In this document: one piece after another, positions 6,809 through 13,200 of the stretch
How the letters are laid out: the number at the start of each line of letters is the position of its first letter
Position numbering within the stretch: the stretch's first letter is position 1
Made by a program: the position numbers and the translations under genes
The notes under the pieces: model-generated
Told to the model about the DNA's origin: nothing
Database searches by the model: none
The model's input: the letters and a program-made list of their open reading frames with translations, nothing else
Origin: Candidatus Binatia bacterium
GTDB lineage: Bacteria; Desulfobacterota_B; Binatia; UBA9968; JAJDTQ01
DNA: 14,753 bases
Assembly: GCA_022827045.1 (NCBI GenBank)
Contig: JAJDTQ010000218.1
Coordinates: 1 to 14,753, forward strand
Direction of reading: 5' to 3'

Positions 6809-7798
6809 ATGCTCCGAAAATCATTGACGGCCTTGCTGGCCGCGGCCGCGCTTGCGGCGGTCACGGCTGCGACGGCGGCGGCTCCCCCCTTCGGCTGGCA
6901 GGCGGTGCCGCGGGACGCGTTCCCGGTCTTCGACGACCCCAAGATGCTGAGCGCCGCCGAGGCGGAAAAGCAGGAGGTCATCTTCGACCGGGACGTAATC
7001 ATCGGGGTGGCGCACAACGGCGAGGCCAAGGCTTATCCCATCACCATCATGGGCGTCCACGAGCTCGGCAACGACACCATCGGAGGGGTGCCCATCGCCG
7101 TCTCCTGGTGACCGCTGTGCCAGACGTCTATCGTGTATAGACGCAAACTCGACGACAGGGTGTTGAGCTTCGGGCACGCGGGAATTCTCTACGAGCAATC
7201 GTTCGTCATGTACGACCGGGAAACGGATTCGCTCTGGGTCCATGTGACCGGCGAGGCGGCCCACGGCCCGCTCAAGGGAAAGCGGCTGGAATTCATGCCG
7301 TCGACGGTGACGAGCTGGGCCAACTGGAAGAAGAGCTATCCCGAAACCCTGGTCCTGCCGGGGTATCGCCGCGGCGGTTTCATGGGGACCTACGTGGGCC
7401 CGTACGACAGCGAGCCCCTCGGGCTGGCCGTGGTGGTCAAGTTCAAGGGCAAGCTCTACCCCTACAAGGCGCTCGAGCGGCAGAACGTGGTCAACGACGA
7501 GTTCAACGGGGCCAAGATCGTGGTGTACTACTCGCCCGGCGACTCCACGGGTACGGCCTGGCGCCGGGAGCTCGACGACCGCGTCCTGACCTTCGCGAAG
7601 TCGGAGCGCAAGGATGCGCAGGGCAACGTGCTGTTGCGCGACAAGGAGACGGGAAGCCTGTGGTCGTGGCTGCGCGGAGAAGCGGTGGAGGGTCCCCTCA
7701 AGGGTCGCAAGCTTCGGCAACTCCTGTACAACCCGATTCTGAACAACCGCTTCGCCGCCTTCTACCCGGGCGGTCCGGTATTCCGGGCCGTGAACTAG
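6809..7798 (+). CDS. Secreted DUF3179-family protein, probable selenoprotein (TGA codon 101 = Sec)
   Basis: Read through one in-frame TGA (7109-7111), this gene encodes 329 residues. A Sec signal peptide is visible (Leu-Arg-Lys, then a Leu/Ala-rich core, likely cleavage after Ala25), so the protein should act outside the cytoplasm. The body matches DUF3179: 'GEAKAYPITIMGVHELGND' followed by 'GGVPIAVSW-(TGA)-PLCQTS', where family members have a conserved Cys-Pro-Leu-Cys. TGA thus replaces the first Cys, giving Sec101-x-x-Cys104. The frame stays open for 228 codons after the TGA with clear homology, and a hairpin follows directly. The second half (about 206-320) repeats the first but lacks the Cys pair. 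The start follows GAGGTGA at 4-nt spacing. Family function is unknown; a thiol/selenol redox role is inference. The alternative is a pseudogene or sequencing error (TGC or TGT to TGA). Confidence 0.82.
7112..7147 (+). promoter_or_regulatory. Putative bacterial SECIS hairpin
   Basis: Thirteen nucleotides after the TGA begins a perfect 7-bp stem, CGTCTAT (7125-7131) with ATAGACG (7137-7143), around a 5-nt loop CGTGT (7132-7136). The loop begins 20 nt after the TGA and has G at its second position. As I recall them, bacterial SECIS elements have a small apical loop with an early G about 16-37 nt after the Sec codon, so this fits. The stem is also coding and uses TCT, TAT and AGA, which are uncommon codons in GC-rich genes, suggesting selection on RNA shape. 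A 4-bp lower helix (7115-7118 with 7155-7158) is possible. SelB binding is inferred. Confidence 0.7.
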
Positions 7799-7844
7799 TG
7801 GCCGGACCCGACAATCTGTATACGCGGAGGTTACACCGAGAGCC

Positions 7845-9047
7845 GTGAGCGGCACTTCCGACTATATTCGAGAAGCGCGGGAGCAAAAGGGCCTGACCCT
7901 GAGCCAGGTGGAGGAGGCGACCCGCATTCCACGCTACTACCTCGAGATCCTCGAGGGCGGCGGCGACGGGCGTCTGGTTTCGGACCGTCTGTACATGGTC
8001 CATTTCCTTCGCACCTATGCCTCGTTCCTGGAGGTCGAGGTGGAGACGCTCGCGGCCCAGTTCGTTCGCGAGAACCGGCAGCTCGAGCCCGCCGACATCA
8101 TCCCCGTAAGGGAGTCCCGGTCGTGGAAAGCCACCGCCATGGTCACGCTGACCTTGTTGCTGGCCGCGGCCATCGGCGTCTATCTCTATGACCCGGCGCT
8201 CGTCGGCGGACCGGTGGAGCGGCTCCTGGTGAGCTCCGCTCCCGCGCCACCGGAAACGCCTGCACCGGGGACGTCGCCGGTCCTCGTCACCCCGCCCCGG
8301 ACCGACGATGCCCAAAGCTCCGTCCTGCAACCGGAAGCCACCGAAACGGATCCATCGAGACCCCGGCTGGTGGCAAACCCGCCGGCCTCTCCGCCCGAGC
8401 CTGCTCCGGCGCCAGCGCTGGAACCCGTAGCCGCCTTACAGCAGCAGCCGCCGGTCCAGCCGGACGTTGCCGCGTCACCTGCCGCGCAAGACGTCACCGT
8501 GCCGTCGACCGCCGGGAGAGAGCCGGCGGCGTCGGCCACGGAGGACACTCCCGCGTCACAGACCGGCCAGACCGCTGCCGTGTCGCAACCCGCGCCCGAC
8601 ACGCCGGCGTCACCGCCGGCCCAGGAAGTTGCGGCATCACAACGCGCGGACACCACGGGCGAGACCACGAGCACCGCCGAGCCGCAACAGCAACAGGGAC
8701 CGGCCAGCGCCACACAGACCGCCCAAGGCCCGGACCCGACGGCGTCACCCGAGGTAGCCGCGTTGTCGACGCCTCCGGATACCGCTACCGCCGGAACGCC
8801 GGCGAATCATACCCTTACGATCGCCGCCGAGCAAAAGTCCTGGATGAGGATCTGGGTCGACGGCGAGCCATTCCAGGACCTGTTGCTGGGCCCTGGAGAA
8901 TCCAGGACGCTGTCCGCGCAAACCCATTTCGTCATCACTTTCGGCAACGCCGGAGGAGTGCGTCTCACGTTGAACGGAGAAGAGCTTCCCCCTGTCGGCA
9001 GATCCGGAGAGGTGGTGCGCGGCCGCAAGTTCCCCCCCGACGAATAG
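7845..9047 (+). CDS. rodZ: RodZ-like membrane protein with N-terminal HTH and C-terminal DUF4115 domain
   Basis: This 400-residue protein has the RodZ architecture. The cytoplasmic HTH domain (about 5-75) contains 'KGLTLSQVEEATRIPRYYLE'; one transmembrane helix follows at about 96-115 after Arg/Lys-containing residues; a long periplasmic linker rich in Pro, Ala, Thr, Ser and Gln spans about 120-318; and a C-terminal beta domain of DUF4115 type (about 320-398) holds 'KSWMRIWVDG' and 'FGNAGGVRLTLNGEELPPVG'. RodZ links MreB filaments to the cell-wall elongation machinery; HTH-DUF4115 proteins outside well-studied groups are named by homology only. The first in-frame start is GTG at 7845; GGAGG lies 14 nt upstream, rather far, so initiation may be weak. 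The gene is 9 nt from the threonine aldolase gene, so they probably share a transcript. Confidence 0.85.
   Translation: MSGTSDYIREAREQKGLTLSQVEEATRIPRYYLEILEGGGDGRLVSDRLYMVHFLRTYASFLEVEVETLAAQFVRENRQLEPADIIPVRESRSWKATAMVTLTLLLAAAIGVYLYDPALVGGPVERLLVSSAPAPPETPAPGTSPVLVTPPRTDDAQSSVLQPEATETDPSRPRLVANPPASPPEPAPAPALEPVAALQQQPPVQPDVAASPAAQDVTVPSTAGREPAASATEDTPASQTGQTAAVSQPAPDTPASPPAQEVAASQRADTTGETTSTAEPQQQQGPASATQTAQGPDPTASPEVAALSTPPDTATAGTPANHTLTIAAEQKSWMRIWVDGEPFQDLLLGPGESRTLSAQTHFVITFGNAGGVRLTLNGEELPPVGRSGEVVRGRKFPPDE
8439..8789 (+). repeat. Degenerate 27-bp (nonapeptide) tandem repeats inside the rodZ-like gene
   Basis: Residues 199-315 of the RodZ-like protein can be laid out as 13 units of nine residues. 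Examples are VAASPAAQD, TPASQTGQT, AAVSQPAPD, TPASPPAQE and VAASQRADT; many have Ser at unit position 4 and Asp or Glu at position 9. At DNA level GCGTCAC starts at 8472, 8553, 8607 and 8742, always a multiple of 27 bp apart. This indicates growth of the linker by tandem duplication followed by drift. Confidence 0.65.
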
Positions 9048-9056
9048 ACAGGAAAC

Positions 9057-10097
9057 ATGATCGACCTGCGTTCCGACACCGTGACCACGCCCACGCCGGA
9101 GATGCTTCGCGCGATGACGGCGGCCGAGGTGGGTGACGACGTTTACGGCGAAGACCCCAGCCTCAACCGGCTCGAGGAAGAAGTGGCGGCGCTGCTGGGC
9201 AAGGAGGCCGCCGTGTTCACGCCTTCCGGCTCCATGGCGAACCAGATCGCGATTCTGCTCCACACCAGGCCCGGAGACTCGGTGCTGTGCGAGGAAGGAT
9301 CGCATACATTCGCCTACGAGGCCGGCGCCGGCGCCGCCCTCTCGGGGGTGCAGTTCGACCTGATCCCCTTCAGCGACAAGCTTTCCGACGAGGCCATCAC
9401 GGGCAAGTACAGGGGCGATGGACTGCACGAATCGCCCTCCACCCTCATCCTGGTGGAAAACACCCACAACCGCGGCCGCGGCAGGGCGCTGCCTCGGCGG
9501 GAAACGGAACGGATCGTGAACACGGCCCACGGCCTCGGGCTCAAGGCGCACTGCGACGGCGCCAGGCTGTGGAACGCGGCGGCGGCCACCGGCCACTCGG
9601 AACGCGAGCTCGCCGCCGGGTTCGACACGGTGTCGGTTTGCTTTTCCAAAGGCCTGGGGGCACCCGTGGGCTCCGCCCTGGCCGGCGGCCGGGAGGACGT
9701 CGGACGCGCACGCAAGATCCGCAAGCGGCTCGGCGGCGGCATGCGCCAGGCGGGATTCCTGGCCGCGGCGGCGCTCTACGGCGTGCGCCAGCATCGCGGG
9801 CGCCTGGTGGAGGACCACCGGCGCGCCGTGGCGCTGGCCGAAGGACTGAAGGAACTCGTCCAAGACGGGCGTCCGCTCGAGGTCGACATCCCCGACCCGC
9901 CCACCAACATGGTCTACTGGCGGGTCGCCGACGGGGGAGACGTGGTGGCGCGACTACGCGACAAGGGCGTACTCATGAACCACGTGGGACGCGGGTGGAT
10001 CCGGGCGGTGACCCACCTCCAGATCTCGGATTCGGACGTCCACAATGCGATCCGGCGGATTCGCGAAGTGCTGCTGGCATCCGGAAACCGGGACTGA
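9057..10097 (+). CDS. ltaE: Low-specificity L-threonine aldolase
   Basis: This 346-residue PLP enzyme of fold type I cleaves L-threonine or L-allo-threonine to glycine and acetaldehyde. The start '[16 protein letters not shown]' is the family hallmark. Also seen are '[10 protein letters not shown]' (26-35), '[12 protein letters not shown]' (54-65), His83 in 'EGSHTF' that stacks on PLP, Asp167 and Arg170 in '[11 protein letters not shown]', and Lys198 in '[12 protein letters not shown]' as the Schiff-base lysine. Length is normal and the catalytic set is complete. It starts 9 nt after the rodZ-like stop, with AGGAAA just upstream, and ends 1 nt before the FAD oxidase gene, so the three are likely one operon. 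Glycine formed here might be used by the neighbouring amine oxidase, which is inference. Related beta-hydroxy amino acid aldolase activities cannot be excluded. Confidence 0.95.
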   Translation: MIDLRSDTVTTPTPEMLRAMTAAEVGDDVYGEDPSLNRLEEEVAALLGKEAAVFTPSGSMANQIAILLHTRPGDSVLCEEGSHTFAYEAGAGAALSGVQFDLIPFSDKLSDEAITGKYRGDGLHESPSTLILVENTHNRGRGRALPRRETERIVNTAHGLGLKAHCDGARLWNAAAATGHSERELAAGFDTVSVCFSKGLGAPVGSALAGGREDVGRARKIRKRLGGGMRQAGFLAAAALYGVRQHRGRLVEDHRRAVALAEGLKELVQDGRPLEVDIPDPPTNMVYWRVADGGDVVARLRDKGVLMNHVGRGWIRAVTHLQISDSDVHNAIRRIREVLLASGNRD

Positions 10098-10098
10098 C

Positions 10099-11208
10099 AT
10101 GCAACCCGAAGAGGCGCGATACGTCATCGTAGGGGCCGGGTTCGCCGGCGCGGCCACCGCATGCCACCTGGCCCTCCAGGGCGCGCGCCAAATGGTGATC
10201 GTGGAGCAGGAAGCGGTGGCCGGGTTCCACTCCTCGGGACGGAACGCGGGTTTCATACGGCAGGTCCTGAGCGAACCCTCGGTAGCGGACCTCGCCGCCA
10301 AGTCAGCGGAGTTCATCCGCAATCCCCCGCCCGGCTGGCCCGTGCCGGTTTCGTACGACGCCATCGGCTGTATGATCCTCGGGCGCGGCGAGCAATGGGA
10401 CGGACTGCGCAAGGACGCGGAGCTGGCGCGCGGGCGAGGCCTCGATGTGGAGTGCTGGTCCCCGGAGAAGACCCGGGCCGCCATGCCGCTCATCGAGGAC
10501 GCCGATGTGGACGGAGCCGTGTGGTGCGCGTCGGACGGCGTCATCGATATCAACGCGCTGCTCTCGGGCTACCTCAAGACGGCCCAGAGCGCGGGTGCGG
10601 TGATCCGGTACGACGCGACGGTGGAGGAAGTGCGGGTGCGCGACGGACGCGTTCATGGCGTCGCCACGACCCAGGGATTTTTCGACGCCGACGTGGTCGT
10701 CAACGCCGCGGGACCCTGGGCCGGACCGGTGGGCATCATGGCCGGCGCCGTGCCCATCGCCCTCCATCCGCGCCGGCGCCACCTGTTCGTGACGCCGCCG
10801 CTGGACTGGGTCAAGCCGGACTGGCCCTTCGTCCTCAACGTCTCCGACGAGGTCTACTTCCAGCCCAGCTCGGGCGGGTTGATGTTGTGCGCAATGGACG
10901 AGGACGAGTTGCCGCCCTGCGATCCGCCGACGCGACCCGAGGCGCTCGAGTTGCTGGCGGAGAGGCTGGCGGCGGCCTACCCCAACTTCCCCGACGTCCC
11001 TATCGGCCGCTCCTGGGCCGGGCTGCGGACATTCACCGATGACAACCGATTCGTGATCGGGTGGGACCCCAAGGTCGAGGGTTTCTTCTGGGTCGCCGGA
11101 CTCGGCGGCCACGGCGTCACCACCAGCGCGGCGGTGGGTTCACTGGCCGCCCGGTTGCTTTTCGGAGCCGACGCGGACCCGAACTTCTCGCCCGCGCGCT
11201 TCGGCTGA
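10099..11208 (+). CDS. FAD-dependent oxidoreductase of the DAO (D-amino acid/glycine/sarcosine oxidase) family
   Basis: This 369-residue flavoprotein has an N-terminal dinucleotide-binding fold 'YVIVGAGFAGAATACHLA' (Gly12-x-Gly14-x-x-Gly17), an acidic strand end in 'MVIVEQE', and 'FHSSGRNAGFIRQ' typical for DAO-family FAD contact. A second FAD segment, 'VVNAAGPWAG', and the C-terminal 'WVAGLGGHGVTTSAAVG' complete the family pattern. Such enzymes oxidise primary or secondary amines of amino acids, giving an imine. The ATG at 10099 lies one base after the threonine aldolase stop and fits the family N-terminus; an in-frame start at 10045 would add 18 residues inside the aldolase gene and is rejected. 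The substrate is not identifiable; glycine or sarcosine would suit the context. The gene ends just before a hairpin cluster that probably ends the transcript. Confidence 0.92.
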   Translation: MQPEEARYVIVGAGFAGAATACHLALQGARQMVIVEQEAVAGFHSSGRNAGFIRQVLSEPSVADLAAKSAEFIRNPPPGWPVPVSYDAIGCMILGRGEQWDGLRKDAELARGRGLDVECWSPEKTRAAMPLIEDADVDGAVWCASDGVIDINALLSGYLKTAQSAGAVIRYDATVEEVRVRDGRVHGVATTQGFFDADVVVNAAGPWAGPVGIMAGAVPIALHPRRRHLFVTPPLDWVKPDWPFVLNVSDEVYFQPSSGGLMLCAMDEDELPPCDPPTRPEALELLAERLAAAYPNFPDVPIGRSWAGLRTFTDDNRFVIGWDPKVEGFFWVAGLGGHGVTTSAAVGSLAARLLFGADADPNFSPARFG

Positions 11209-11220
11209 AGCGGCCGGCCC

Positions 11221-11386
11221 TCACCCGGCCTTCGGCCACCCTCTCCCAAGGGGAGAGGGGTTGGATTTGGGACGGTAGGGGGGCCACCCTCTCCCAGAGG
11301 GAGAGGGGCCGGTGTCGCCGCCTTCGCGCATCCGCCGAGAGAGGAACCTCCGACTCCCTCTCCCTCTGGGAGAGGGTCGGGGTGAG
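11221..11386. repeat. Three CCCTCTCCC/GGGAGAGGG hairpins between convergent genes
   Basis: Three perfect 9-bp stems, CCCTCTCCC with GGGAGAGGG, occur at 11239-11259 (loop AAG), 11287-11307 (loop AGA) and 11356-11376 (loop TCT). The first is preceded by TCACCC and a small GGCC-TTC-GGCC hairpin (11227-11237); the third is followed by GGGGTGAG (11379-11386), so the outer copies face opposite ways. Such repeats are scattered in many GC-rich genomes as REP-like elements. Placed between the ends of the FAD oxidase and clpP genes, they may also stop transcription or block exonucleases in both directions, though no T-runs follow the stems. The 192-bp intergenic space holds nothing else recognised. Confidence 0.85.
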
Positions 11387-11400
11387 CGCGCCACGGCTGG

Positions 11401-12006
11401 CTAGTCCGTTTCCCGCTTCTCCAGGATCTTGTCGATGATGCGGTAGTCGAGCGCCATGGACGCGGTCATGTAGCGGTCACGCTCGGTGTCCCGTTCGATG
11501 GTCTCGAGGGTCTGCCCGGTGTGCTTGACCAGGATGCCGTTGACTTCCTCGCGCACCCGGAGGATCTCCCTGGCGTGGATGTCGATGTCCGCCGCCGACC
11601 CCTGGTAGCCCCCCAGGGGCTGGTGGATCATGACTCGCGCGTGGGGCAGCGCGAACCGCTTCCCTTGCTGGCCGGCGGCCAGCAACATGGCTCCCATGCT
11701 CGCGGCCTCGCCGATGCACACCGTGGACACGGCCGCCTGGATGTATTGCATGGTGTCGTAGATGGCGAGACCCGCGGTGACCAACCCGCCCGGCGAGTTG
11801 ATGTAGAGATAGATGTCCTGCTCGGGATCCTCGGATTCAAGATAGAGAAGCTGAGCCGCGATGGCATTGGCCACCGGGTCGTCGATCTCTCCCACCAGAA
11901 ACACGATGCGGTCGCGCAGCATGCGGGAGTAGAGGTCGTAGGCGCGCTCGCCCCGTCCGGTCTCCTCCACCACCGTAGGTATCTCGATCTGATTACGTAT
12001 CACCAT
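11401..12006 (-). CDS. clpP: ATP-dependent Clp protease proteolytic subunit ClpP
   Basis: This 201-residue serine peptidase forms the ClpP chamber that degrades proteins delivered by Clp ATPases. Family marks are '[20 protein letters not shown]' (15-34), 'INSPGG' (69-74), Ser103 in '[11 protein letters not shown]', His128 in '[11 protein letters not shown]' and Asp177 in '[10 protein letters not shown]'. The triad is complete, so it is ClpP and not an inactive ClpR. The N-terminal propeptide-like segment is short. It starts six nt after the alpha/beta hydrolase stop and seems co-transcribed with the hydrolase and ACP genes; no tig, clpX or lon is adjacent, since the FAD oxidase gene faces it beyond the hairpins. 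That location suggests an additional ClpP copy, perhaps tied to the polyketide genes (see findings). Whether the genome has another clpP cannot be seen. Confidence 0.97.
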   Translation of the reverse strand: MVIRNQIEIPTVVEETGRGERAYDLYSRMLRDRIVFLVGEIDDPVANAIAAQLLYLESEDPEQDIYLYINSPGGLVTAGLAIYDTMQYIQAAVSTVCIGEAASMGAMLLAAGQQGKRFALPHARVMIHQPLGGYQGSAADIDIHAREILRVREEVNGILVKHTGQTLETIERDTERDRYMTASMALDYRIIDKILEKRETD

Positions 12007-12012
12007 TGGCGT

Positions 12013-12909
12013 TCAGGAACTCAAGAGCCCGCGCCGGTCCAGGAACTCACGCATGATCGTGACGCAGCTTTCCGGCTCTTCGAGCTGCAGAAAGTGGGTC
12101 GTCTCGGGCACGAAGTCGTAGTCCACGGTCAGCATATGGCTCAGGTCCAGCGTCGGCAGGTAGGAAAAGGGCAAGGTGGGATCGGCGCCGATGACCTTCG
12201 TCGGGCAACGGAGTTCTTCCAAGTCCACCATCACCGCGAACGCCGCCGCGTATTGGATAATCTGTGCTTCGTAGTCGCGCGGACACCGGAGCTCGTAGCC
12301 GTTCCCGTCGGTGGATTTACGGAGCGTCGTCCTTGCCACAAGATCGTACACGCCCGGAACGGCCCGTTGGTATATCGGCAGATAAGGAAGGATCTCGGCG
12401 AACTCTTCCTCGCTCTCAAACCTGGACGAACGACGCCGGGCCATGCCTGCCACGCGCTCGGCCGCGACATCGAACTCCTCGTAGTTCCGCCCCGGCTTGC
12501 ACACGGGCGGATCGAACAGAACACGCGCCGCGTACTCGGCGCCCAGATTGGTTGACAGGAGCGAAGCCAGAGCCGAGATGGAATGGAAGACGCCGATCTT
12601 CGGCTTCTCCCCGTAGTGACTGTCGATGGCCGCGAGAATCCGGTCGTGGTCGCTGACGAATCTCGCGACGTTATGACCCTGCGACCTGCCGACCGCATTC
12701 CAGCCGTGGTTTCTGAGGTCATAGACGACCAGGTCGAAGTCGTCCGCCAGCAGCGACCAGAAAGGGTAGTAGAGATCGACGGCGAGTCCGTTGCCGTGGC
12801 TCAGGACCAGCCGCGGGCCTGCCGGGTTGCCGTGACGCCGCAGGACGATGACCGTGTCATCGTCCACGCGGACGTCACGGGTGGAAAGCGGCTCGGGTAC
12901 CTCCCACAC
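12013..12909 (-). CDS. Alpha/beta hydrolase
   Basis: This 298-residue alpha/beta-hydrolase-fold protein has the oxyanion segment 'LVLSHGNGLAVDLYYPFW' (34-51), 'VVYDLRNHGWN' (61-71), a nucleophile elbow 'GVFHSISALAS' with Ser110, and a C-terminal His272 in 'PETTHFLQLEEPE'. Ser and His of the triad are clear; the acid is probably the Asp in 'IGADPTLPF'. The elbow is unusual: the canonical G-x-S-x-G becomes F-x-S-x-S, which may affect geometry. The only plausible start is GTG at 12909, preceded by a weak ribosome site and 16 nt from the ACP stop. The gene lies between the ACP and clpP genes and downstream of the polyketide synthase; releasing or tailoring an acyl chain is possible but inferred. 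Haloperoxidase, esterase and thioesterase roles are not separable. Confidence 0.88.
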   Translation of the reverse strand: MWEVPEPLSTRDVRVDDDTVIVLRRHGNPAGPRLVLSHGNGLAVDLYYPFWSLLADDFDLVVYDLRNHGWNAVGRSQGHNVARFVSDHDRILAAIDSHYGEKPKIGVFHSISALASLLSTNLGAEYAARVLFDPPVCKPGRNYEEFDVAAERVAGMARRRSSRFESEEEFAEILPYLPIYQRAVPGVYDLVARTTLRKSTDGNGYELRCPRDYEAQIIQYAAAFAVMVDLEELRCPTKVIGADPTLPFSYLPTLDLSHMLTVDYDFVPETTHFLQLEEPESCVTIMREFLDRRGLLSS

Positions 12910-12925
12910 GGCTGTGCAACCGGCT

Positions 12926-13145
12926 TTACCCGGAGTTAGAATCCACGTATGCGATCAGGTCACCGAGGTTGCTGAACTTCGCGACTTCTTCGGCAGGGAT
13001 CGACGTTGAACTCGTCGCCAACCACCTTGATGAAGGCCACGGCATCCACGGATGATACGCCCGAGTCGGCGAGACTCTGCGTGGGATTCGCAGGGCGACC
13101 CAGTTGTTCCTGATAAAGCTGCTTGATACGATCTTCGCTCGCCAT
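12926..13145 (-). pseudogene. Acyl carrier protein gene with a frameshift
   Basis: A discrete acyl carrier protein is encoded in two frames. Frame one (13145-13002) gives 48 residues, beginning 'MASEDRIKQLYQEQ' and containing 'DSGVSSVDAVAFIKVVGDEF'; Ser32 is the expected 4'-phosphopantetheine site. The second frame (13000-12926) gives 'IPAEEVAKFSNLGDLIAYV' and a short end, which is the canonical ACP third-helix region. One base (13001) is out of register. Loss of two bases from a GAGA-type stretch would explain it, since the family usually has V-E-I-P here. The unshifted frame ends after 61 residues with a nonsense tail. Either the gene is newly broken or the sequence has an error; the perfect AAGGAGG and intact remainder argue for recent damage or error. 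It is probably a partner of the upstream polyketide synthase. Confidence 0.85.
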
Positions 13146-13153
13146 CTGTATTT

Positions 13154-13160
13154 CCTCCTT
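13154..13160 (-). promoter_or_regulatory. Ribosome binding site of the ACP gene
   Basis: AAGGAGG on the minus strand lies 8 nt before the ATG at 13145. It fixes the ACP start and rejects the longer open frame reaching 13238. Confidence 0.85.
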
Positions 13161-13163
13161 TTC

Positions 13164-13200
13164 GGCTAACGACCCGTGTAGCCACACGGGACCATCCCGT
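13164..13200 (-). other. Overlapping alternative hairpins in the ACP leader
   Basis: Given in plus-strand order, ACGGGA (13186-13191) pairs with TCCCGT (13195-13200), while CCCGTGT (13173-13179) pairs with ACACGGG (13184-13190). Both need bases 13186-13190, so they exclude each other. A third helix, GGCTA (13164-13168) with TAGCC (13179-13183), competes with the second. All lie just before the ACP ribosome site on the minus-strand transcript. No U-run follows, so a simple terminator is unlikely; translational control or attenuation is possible. Confidence 0.4.

Noticed and set aside
7133..7798. Treating the downstream half of the DUF3179 gene as an independent gene starting with GTG at 7133
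   Set aside because: It would start in mid-domain, inside the hairpin and without a ribosome site, while the upstream half supplies the signal peptide and the domain start in the same frame.
10045..10098. Upstream ATG start for the FAD oxidoreductase
   Set aside because: It adds 18 residues overlapping the threonine aldolase gene before the typical FAD-binding N-terminus; the ATG at 10099 fits the family better.
12960..12962. TGA ending the first ACP frame as another Sec codon
   Set aside because: The residues before it no longer match ACP and the true C-terminal half is in another frame, so this is a frameshift stop.
13173..13200. Hairpins after the PKS gene as a Rho-independent terminator
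   Set aside because: No U-run follows on the minus-strand transcript, and the next gene begins directly after.
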